Of a stretch of DNA of 64,000 nucleotides, positions 58,463-64,000 are shown piece by piece. Origin of the DNA: JAMXLG01 sp963765935 (GTDB lineage: Bacteria > Vulcanimicrobiota > Vulcanimicrobiia > Vulcanimicrobiales > Vulcanimicrobiaceae). The stretch is taken from assembly GCA_963765935.1 (NCBI GenBank), contig CAVXXX010000001.1:1302001-1366000 (forward strand), read 5' to 3'. A model generated the notes under the pieces. That model ran no database searches. It was not told where the DNA came from and was given only the letters and a program-made list of their open reading frames with translations. Positions within the stretch are counted from its first letter, which is position 1. The number at the start of each line of letters is the position of its first letter. The translations under genes were made by a program, and so were the position numbers.

Positions 58463-61400
58463 CGCATCGGTTTAAAAGGCCGACGAGACCCGCGTCGCCC
58501 CGGGATATTGGCGATCGCACGAGTAGACCGTTACGGTGCATCCACAGAAACGCGATCGGCACGATGAAGAACGTAAAGAGCAACGAACTGCTCAATCCGC
58601 CTATGACGACCGTGCCCAGCGCCTGGCGGTACTCCGCTCCGGCAGTGCGTCCCAGCGCAAGCGGCAGCATGCCGCCGATCATCGCCACCGTCGTCATGAC
58701 GACCGGACGAAAGCGGCGCTCGCCCGCGCGTTGCATGGCTTCCAATGCCGGCATTCCGGCGCGAAACGCGCGCTCCGCGAACTCGACGAGCAATATGCCG
58801 TTCTTCGCGACGAGACCGACGAGCATGACGATACCGAGCATGGAGTACAGATTGAGCGGCTGACCGCCGATTGCAAGCGCGCCGAACGCTCCGATCGATG
58901 CGAGCGGAACCGTCGCCATGACAACGAGCGGCAAGGTGTAGCTTCGATAGAGAATTGCAAGGACCGCATACGTCAACAAAATGGAGAGTCCGAAGGCGCG
59001 ACCCATTGCGGATACGGCATCGAGAAATTGTTCGATGTCGCCGCGCGGCTCGACGAATGCACCCGGCGGCAGCGCGCCGGGCAATCCGGCCGCCACGTTT
59101 CGCACGACCGCTCCGATCGGCGCCCCGTCTCGCGCGTTGGCCGTCACGGTAACAATCCGTGCGCGATTTTCACGATGTATCACGAGCGGCTGCATCTGTT
59201 CCGTTTCATCGAGCACGTCATTGAGCGGCACGAGAACTCCGTTTTGGCTGCGTACGTGTACGGCCGATGGCGGCGTTCGACTGCGAACAACCACATCGAT
59301 GAGACCGTCGTCCGTGCGTACGCGCGTCGCCAGCGCTCCGGCGCTTGCGATGCGGGCGGTCGCAGCGGCATCGTCCACACTCACGTTGAGGAGCTGCGCG
59401 CGAGCGTCATCGATACGCCAGTCCACGTTTCGCAAGGTCCCGACGTCGCTACGCCGTACGTCGTCGGCGCCCGGATCGTCGCGTAGCAGTTGCGCAAGAT
59501 TGGCAGCGGCGGACGAAAGCGCAGGCTCCTCACCTCGGATTTGAAATGAAATCGGCGCGGCGCCACCCATGCCGCGTCCGCTCTCCAGAATCGTAGCGCC
59601 CGGAACGGCCGCACCGAGAGACTTCGCATACCGCGCAATGCTAACGCCGCCCGACGCCTGATCGCGCAACTCGATCCCCACCTCAGCGATGTTACTCGCG
59701 AGGATGTCGGCCGTTCCATCGAACGCGCGTCCGGCAGTGGTTACAACGTCGGCAACGGCATCATTTTCGAGCAGCCGCGCCGCGAATGCATGCGCCCCCG
59801 CATTCGTTCGCTCGAGCGGCGTGCCGGCGGGATACGTCAAATCGATCATGACTTCACCGCGTCCTGCGGGCGGGGAAAACTCGGACGCGATTGTGCCATT
59901 TGCAAGGGGAACGCACGAAGCAAAACACGCGCAGAGCGACGCGCCTAGAACGAGCCCGCGATATCTCCAAGCCGCGGGAAGCCATTCGTTGGCATAGCGT
60001 CGAGCAATCGCTGATTCGGCACGGGCAAACGCCGCCATCGCCACGGACACGGATCGCGCGAGCGTATCCAGCGGACCGTTTCGCAGCGTCCACGGCAGTC
60101 GTTTCGGCACGCGAAGCAGGCACGCCCAGCGGGCGCAAAGCAACGGTGTCAGCGTGAATGATACGAGCAGCGAAAATGCCGTTGCAATGACGATGACGGC
60201 CGCGAATTCACGCATGAACTCTCCGACAATACCGCTCATCACCGCGATCGGTGCAAAAACAACGACATCAACCAGCGTAATAGCGATCGTTGCCCCGCCG
60301 AGTTCCGAGCGCCCCGCGAGCGCCGCGTCATCACCGCTCAAACCGCGTTCGCTCGCGCGGGCGATCGCTTCGATGATGACGATTGAGTCATCGACGAGAA
60401 TTCCGACGATCATTGCCAGGCCCATGAGGGAGAGCACGTTTACCGAGAATCCAAGCGCGCGCATCATGATAAACGTCGCGAGAATCGACGAGGGAATCGC
60501 AAGCGCTGCGACGGCGGCATTGCGCCATGCATGCAGGAACAGCAGCATCGTCACGATCGTCAGCGCGATGCCTTCCAGCAGCGTCTGTTGGACGCCGGCA
60601 ACGGCCGCATCGGTGAAGGGTTGATCGCTGTGATATTCATCGATGCGTACGAGCGCAAGCGTTTGCCGCAATCGCGCGACCGCACGTCGAACCGAAGCAA
60701 TTGTTGCTCCGGCACGCGCGTCCTGGGCGCTCGTGACATAGAGCAGAATGGCGTTCCCGCCGTCAAACGACGAGAGCGTTACGGGATCGGCGAAGCCATC
60801 CACCGTATCCGCAAGCTCACGCGTTTGCAATGCTCCGCCCGAAAGTTGCACCGAACGAGCCGCAAGATCGGAGAGCGAGCGCGCGTCTTCGCGCACGTCA
60901 ATCGTGGCTGCCGATGCACCGGCCGTTACGTTTCCACCGGGATACAACGTAGCGGCGCCCTCCATCGCGCGCAAAATGTCCAGCGGCGTTGCGCTCATCG
61001 CGCTCAACGCCTGCGCGCGCGGAAGAACGAGAAAGACGCGTTGCGGCTCTCCGCCGGCTCGAACCGCGCCGACGCCCGGCGTCGTACGAAGCGCCGGGAG
61101 AATCTCTCGCTCCAACAGCGTCGTGAGCGCGCGCATATCGAGCGTTGCAGAGGAAACGGCGAGTTCAATAACAGGCCGCTGCGATGGATCGTCGCGGGCG
61201 ACGACGGGCGGCAGCAGATCGGCCGGGAGTTTCACGCGCGCTGCATCAACGGCTTGCTGCACGTCGGACTGCGCCGTCTGTAACGAGACGCCGAAACTAA
61301 AGCGAACGCTGATCTGCGCGAAGCCGTTCTGCGCCGATGCGCTTACGCGGTCGACGCTCGCGACGCCGTCGAAGGCGTCTTCCAACGGCTCGATCACCAA

Positions 61401-61583
61401 ACGCTCCATTTCTGCAGGCCCTGCGCCGGGATAGGAAGCCGAAACCGAAATTGTGGGAAAAGCAATATCGGGCAACACGCTGCGGCCGAGCATTCCAAAC
61501 GAGATGAAGCCGAGCAGAGCAACAGCAAGATAGAAGAGCGTGACCGCGACCGGATGAGCGAGCGACGCGCGCGTGAGCCACAT
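58452..61583 (-). CDS. RND efflux transporter (HAE1/CusA-type inner-membrane pump)
   Basis: A 1043-residue inner-membrane pump with 12 helices and two large periplasmic loops. It has PDIAFPTISVSASYPGAGPAEMERLV near the N-terminus, the proton-relay helix LMGLAMIVGILVDDSIVIIEAI (paired Asp), the second conserved helix VMLVGLVAKNGILLVEFA, and a C-terminal TTVAMIGGMLPLALG. RND pumps need a periplasmic adaptor and an outer-membrane channel; neither gene is in this window. No metal-binding His/Met triad typical of CusA is obvious, so it is probably a drug/lipid exporter of the HAE1 group. It is divergent from the secreted small protein gene. Confidence 0.9.
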   Translation of the reverse strand: MWLTRASLAHPVAVTLFYLAVALLGFISFGMLGRSVLPDIAFPTISVSASYPGAGPAEMERLVIEPLEDAFDGVASVDRVSASAQNGFAQISVRFSFGVSLQTAQSDVQQAVDAARVKLPADLLPPVVARDDPSQRPVIELAVSSATLDMRALTTLLEREILPALRTTPGVGAVRAGGEPQRVFLVLPRAQALSAMSATPLDILRAMEGAATLYPGGNVTAGASAATIDVREDARSLSDLAARSVQLSGGALQTRELADTVDGFADPVTLSSFDGGNAILLYVTSAQDARAGATIASVRRAVARLRQTLALVRIDEYHSDQPFTDAAVAGVQQTLLEGIALTIVTMLLFLHAWRNAAVAALAIPSSILATFIMMRALGFSVNVLSLMGLAMIVGILVDDSIVIIEAIARASERGLSGDDAALAGRSELGGATIAITLVDVVVFAPIAVMSGIVGEFMREFAAVIVIATAFSLLVSFTLTPLLCARWACLLRVPKRLPWTLRNGPLDTLARSVSVAMAAFARAESAIARRYANEWLPAAWRYRGLVLGASLCACFASCVPLANGTIASEFSPPAGRGEVMIDLTYPAGTPLERTNAGAHAFAARLLENDAVADVVTTAGRAFDGTADILASNIAEVGIELRDQASGGVSIARYAKSLGAAVPGATILESGRGMGGAAPISFQIRGEEPALSSAAANLAQLLRDDPGADDVRRSDVGTLRNVDWRIDDARAQLLNVSVDDAAATARIASAGALATRVRTDDGLIDVVVRSRTPPSAVHVRSQNGVLVPLNDVLDETEQMQPLVIHRENRARIVTVTANARDGAPIGAVVRNVAAGLPGALPPGAFVEPRGDIEQFLDAVSAMGRAFGLSILLTYAVLAILYRSYTLPLVVMATVPLASIGAFGALAIGGQPLNLYSMLGIVMLVGLVAKNGILLVEFAERAFRAGMPALEAMQRAGERRFRPVVMTTVAMIGGMLPLALGRTAGAEYRQALGTVVIGGLSSSLLFTFFIVPIAFLWMHRNGLLVRSPISRGDAGLVGLLNRCGDK

Positions 61584-61707
61584 GATAAGGGAATACGCGC
61601 TTAGAGCCGCGCCGCTTCGCGCATTTTCGCTCGAATTACTTCGCGCCGAACTATTTTTGCTAAGATTCGCCGCACTTACTCCACGCGAGTTGCGCTACCG
61701 TGTAACC

Positions 61708-62070
61708 ATGAAATCATTCCTTCTAGCAGTCATTCTGGCTCAGATGAGCATGGCCAATCCGCCGGCGATGACCTCGGCCGATATCGCAAAATGCACGCCC
61801 GGAACGCAACTCCACTTCGTCTTGCGCATCGATCGCATGCAACGCACCACGGCGGTAGGTCACGTCCTCGATCCGGTGAGCGGGAACGGCTACCACGTCA
61901 GTCCGACAGTGCTCTCCGTATATATTGCGAACGACCTGCCGGTCGTCATGGGTTCGCACGACGATCTCAAGCCCGGAACGGTCGTCTTTGTCTACGGCAC
62001 CGCAACCAAACCGAAAGCCGCGGATGCAACGAAGCTCGTCGTCATCACACCGTACGTCAAGACACAATAA
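61708..62070 (+). CDS. Small secreted beta-rich protein
   Basis: 120 residues: a signal peptide (MKSFLLAVILAQMSMANPPA) and a small beta-rich domain (CTPGTQLHFVLRIDRMQRTT, HVSPTVLSVYIANDLPVVMG, GTVVFVYGTATKPKAAD) that may be an OB- or lipocalin-like barrel; no motif identifies a function. ATG 61708 was chosen at the signal start; the frame upstream lies in the divergent promoter region. The next gene, a membrane protein with four heme-type histidines, starts two bases after the stop, so they probably work together. Confidence 0.65.
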   Translation: MKSFLLAVILAQMSMANPPAMTSADIAKCTPGTQLHFVLRIDRMQRTTAVGHVLDPVSGNGYHVSPTVLSVYIANDLPVVMGSHDDLKPGTVVFVYGTATKPKAADATKLVVITPYVKTQ

Positions 62071-62072
62071 CG

Positions 62073-62468
62073 ATGCTTCTTACCGATGGAAGCGCGCTGA
62101 GCGGGTGGGCGTCGATTGCGGCAATCGTACTCGCGCTTGCCATAGGCGTTGGCCTGCGGCGGTTCAAACACGCGCCGCCGCTCGTCCGGCGGATGCGTCC
62201 ACACTACGTCCTCGGATATGCCGCACTCGCGTTCGCCTGCATGCACGTCTTCTTCGCGATGGGATTGATGCGCGAAACTCCGGGTGCCGGAATACGGATT
62301 GCCACCGTCGCGTTGATCGCGCTCGGCGCGCAAACGTTCGTCGGCGCGAGCTTACAAGATCCGGGCGGTTACCGGCGGCCGCTGCGCACGTGGCACCTTT
62401 CGATGATCGCCATCCTTGCCCTCACGCTCGCCGTGCACGTCACGGTAAACGGCGGCTTCGCGCTGTAG
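62073..62468 (+). CDS. Compact four-helix membrane protein with two H-x13-H pairs (putative di-heme b-type)
   Basis: 131 residues with four membrane helices. Helix 2 contains HYVLGYAALAFACMH and helix 4 HLSMIAILALTLAVH: each has two His separated by 13 residues, the spacing used for transmembrane heme coordination in cytochrome b561 and bc-type proteins. The conserved Arg/Pro next to the first His (RRMRPHYVLG) and the W-H start of the second resemble cytochrome b561-type or ferric-reductase domains. A two-heme transmembrane electron carrier is the likely reading, but it is inferred from four His only. Coupled to the small secreted protein, and convergent with the PadR gene (29-base overlap). 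Confidence 0.65.
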   Translation: MLLTDGSALSGWASIAAIVLALAIGVGLRRFKHAPPLVRRMRPHYVLGYAALAFACMHVFFAMGLMRETPGAGIRIATVALIALGAQTFVGASLQDPGGYRRPLRTWHLSMIAILALTLAVHVTVNGGFAL

Positions 62469-63036
62469 CTTCGTCGTCGGAGATCCACTCCGGCTTCCAC
62501 TTTCCATTACGCAGATTCGAGATCGCCGTTTTCGTCCACGCAATATCCGCTTGCACTTTACTCGTCGCATGCGTCATGGCCAGCAGCGCGGCGCCGCTGC
62601 GCTCTTCCGGCTTCCCGTAGAGCCGTACGAGCCGCTTTTCATGAGCGGCGAGTGCGGCGAGACGGTCCGTCAAAAACGTGCGCGCGCGATCCCGTGAAAA
62701 CTGTCCGAGAAGAACGCACGCCACTTCGAACGTCGCATCGGGAATTTGCGGATCGTTGAAGACCGATGCGATTACCGTATCAAACCGCCGGCGTCCGCTT
62801 GGTGCCAGAAGATAGACGGTTTTCGTCTTCCGCGGACCGCGCGTGGCCGTTTCGGAGCGAGCGATAACCATGCCGCGCTGCTCGAGCTGCGCAAGCTGTT
62901 CGTAGATGTTGCCGCGCGCAAGCGCGCGATAGAGGGGGCCGTGCATTTTCACCGCACGCGTGATGTCGTATGCGGAGAGTGGACCTCGCCGCAGAATGCC
63001 GAGGATTAGGAGTTCGCGTCCGGCATCAAGTGCCAT
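62440..63036 (-). CDS. PadR-family transcriptional regulator
   Basis: 198 residues. The N-terminal winged helix-turn-helix has LLILGILRRGPLSAYDITRAV, YRALARGNIYEQLAQLEQRG and the wing RGPRKTKTVYLLAPSGRRRF, the typical PadR pattern. The C-terminal helical dimerisation part (about 105-190) contains a long coiled helix RTFLTDRLAALAAHEKRLVRL. Such regulators often repress efflux or detoxification genes, and the efflux operon is nearby, but it is on its own strand here. It overlaps the glycosyltransferase stop by 11 bases and the four-His protein by 29 bases. Confidence 0.88.
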   Translation of the reverse strand: MALDAGRELLILGILRRGPLSAYDITRAVKMHGPLYRALARGNIYEQLAQLEQRGMVIARSETATRGPRKTKTVYLLAPSGRRRFDTVIASVFNDPQIPDATFEVACVLLGQFSRDRARTFLTDRLAALAAHEKRLVRLYGKPEERSGAALLAMTHATSKVQADIAWTKTAISNLRNGKWKPEWISDDEATARSRRLP

Positions 63037-64000
63037 TGCACGCAGGACCGTCGATTAAAAAGAGCGCGCCGCTGCCGTTGGTATGAATGAGCGTGCGCGA
63101 ACGCCCATACGTCGGATGAAGGTCGGGCCGGTCTTTGGGTGCGACCAGCCACACGCGCTCGTGCGTACAGATCACGCTACGCGCGGGCTGTCCTTCATCG
63201 CCTGTTTGCGATCCCGGCGGCGCGAGCGCGTACAGCGGCGGCATCGTATAGAACAACAGCGCATTTGCTCCGCGAAAGCTCTGAATCGCAACGATATCGC
63301 CTGGTTTACGCCGCGCATCGATGATCCGCGCAAAGTCGGGAACCGGTTTGAACTGCTCGGCGTGAGGCAATGCCACGATCGCGAGAATGTCGACCGCAAT
63401 GAGCGTCGCGGCGCCGAGTGCGTACGGCGCGAACGCAATGGTCGAACGGCGAAGGAGCAACGCGGTCGTTATCAGCGAGCCGATAAAAACAGAAAGGCCC
63501 ATTTCCATCAAATCCGGCGCAACGGTAAGCGCGGACGCCGTCAATTTGTTGTCGCGGACAAAGAGCATAATCGCGATCGCGCACATACCGATGAAGATCG
63601 GAACGGTCGCGGCAGACACGACGATCGAGCGGCTTGCGCCCTTACGCAGGACCGCATCGAAGTACAGCGCCACCATCAACGCGAGCGCGGGGCATTCGAG
63701 CGCGATATAGTTCGGGAGTTTCGTCTTCGCCAAACTGAAGAACACGAACGGCACGATGATCCACGTGAACGCTAGGCGCCAGAGGCGCGCGAGATTGTTC
63801 GGCGTTGCCGGCGAGCGCAACGCTCGCACACCGTAGACAATAGACATCGGCAGAAACGCGACCCACGGAAAGAACCCGAGAATTACGACCGGGACATAAT
63901 ACCAAATCGGTCCTGCCTGATTTTCGATGACGCCCGTGTACCGCCCGACCGTATAATGGCCGATCAACTGCATCAGCGCCGGTATTCCGGAATGAACACC
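63026..64000 (-). CDS. ArnT/PMT-type membrane glycosyltransferase, C-terminal part (partial at window edge)
   Basis: The minus-strand frame is open across the window end, so the gene continues beyond 64000. The visible 325 residues start in a loop (GHYTVGRYTGVIENQAGP) and then show five to seven hydrophobic helices (YYVPVVILGFFPWVAFLPMS, FTWIIVPFVFFSLAKTKLPN), followed by a soluble C-terminal domain (PDFARIIDARRKPGDIVAIQ). The SLAKTKLPNYI block with KxKLPxY is the hallmark of ArnT/PMT family glycosyltransferases (YfhO-like), which transfer sugars from polyprenyl phosphates to lipid A or proteins. The acceptor is unknown. Confidence 0.8.
   Translation of the reverse strand, partial: GVHSGIPALMQLIGHYTVGRYTGVIENQAGPIWYYVPVVILGFFPWVAFLPMSIVYGVRALRSPATPNNLARLWRLAFTWIIVPFVFFSLAKTKLPNYIALECPALALMVALYFDAVLRKGASRSIVVSAATVPIFIGMCAIAIMLFVRDNKLTASALTVAPDLMEMGLSVFIGSLITTALLLRRSTIAFAPYALGAATLIAVDILAIVALPHAEQFKPVPDFARIIDARRKPGDIVAIQSFRGANALLFYTMPPLYALAPPGSQTGDEGQPARSVICTHERVWLVAPKDRPDLHPTYGRSRTLIHTNGSGALFLIDGPACNGT

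Noticed and set aside
1..64000. CRISPR arrays, rRNA, tRNA, transposase genes
   Set aside because: No regularly spaced direct repeats, no rRNA-like stretch, no complete tRNA cloverleaf and no transposase or integrase motifs were found on reading both strands; short tRNAs could be missed by eye.

Overview
This window (58-60% GC by eye) comes from a Gram-negative-type bacterium. It encodes a very large TonB-dependent receptor with an N-terminal carboxypeptidase-regulatory-like domain, an RND pump, a Tat system, a Rieske/cytochrome b complex and system II cytochrome c maturation. The gene content and protein style resemble Candidatus Eremiobacterota / Vulcanimicrobiota (WPS-2). That assignment is recall-based inference, because no rRNA or tRNA gene is visible. 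Genes are tightly packed, with many 4-base stop/start overlaps, and GTG/TTG starts are common.

Layout. 1-2618: an operon of ketopantoate reductase, a VOC protein and nitronate monooxygenase. 2619-6346: a degraded, AT-richer scar holding a truncated alpha/beta hydrolase joined to a truncated TetR gene, an unrecognised 539-aa ORF, and two tandem frameshifted ComEC-type metallo-beta-lactamase remnants. 6347-16909: TAP-like hydrolase, winged-helix/TPR regulator with a C-terminal Cys cluster, thioredoxin-fold protein, TonB receptor, DoxX-like protein with an elaborate 5' region, XdhC and a small protein. 16910-20739: a strongly folded non-coding segment, then CYTH-CHAD, proline dehydrogenase and a DapA-family aldolase, followed by a 162-bp element with 32-bp inverted termini. 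20740-25808: OPT transporter, small PAS-like protein and a large ATPase-LuxR regulator.

25780-28978 is the most interesting locus. A minus-strand operon encodes a fused TfuA-YcaO protein, a SAM methyltransferase and a 96-aa helical peptide, coupled by a 23-nt gap and an ATGA overlap. TfuA plus YcaO is the established partner set for backbone thioamide formation, so this looks like a RiPP pathway with its precursor at the operon end. Its first start codon directly abuts an intrinsic-terminator-like hairpin. Upstream are thiol-redox genes (peroxiredoxin and a TlpA-like protein).

30584-41746: PDZ/membrane/GAF sensor with MscS channel; nadA-nadC (quinolinate branch of NAD synthesis); DUF202 protein; aminopeptidase P; an ABC exporter pair under a promoter overlapped by a perfect palindrome; glutaredoxin. 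42188-47038: rsmI-metG-diguanylate cyclase-tatD. 47991-56890 is a respiratory supercluster: menaquinone methyltransferase, polyprenyl synthase, TatA, TatC, ResB, CcsA, an ECF41-type sigma factor with its AhpD-like partner, a Tat-signal Rieske protein, and cytochrome b fused to a cytochrome c domain. These genes together supply quinone, heme c attachment, export of the folded Rieske protein and the quinol oxidase complex itself. 56951-64000: MFS and RND efflux pumps, a small secreted protein with a compact four-histidine membrane protein, a PadR regulator and the C-terminal part of an ArnT/PMT-type glycosyltransferase cut by the window edge.
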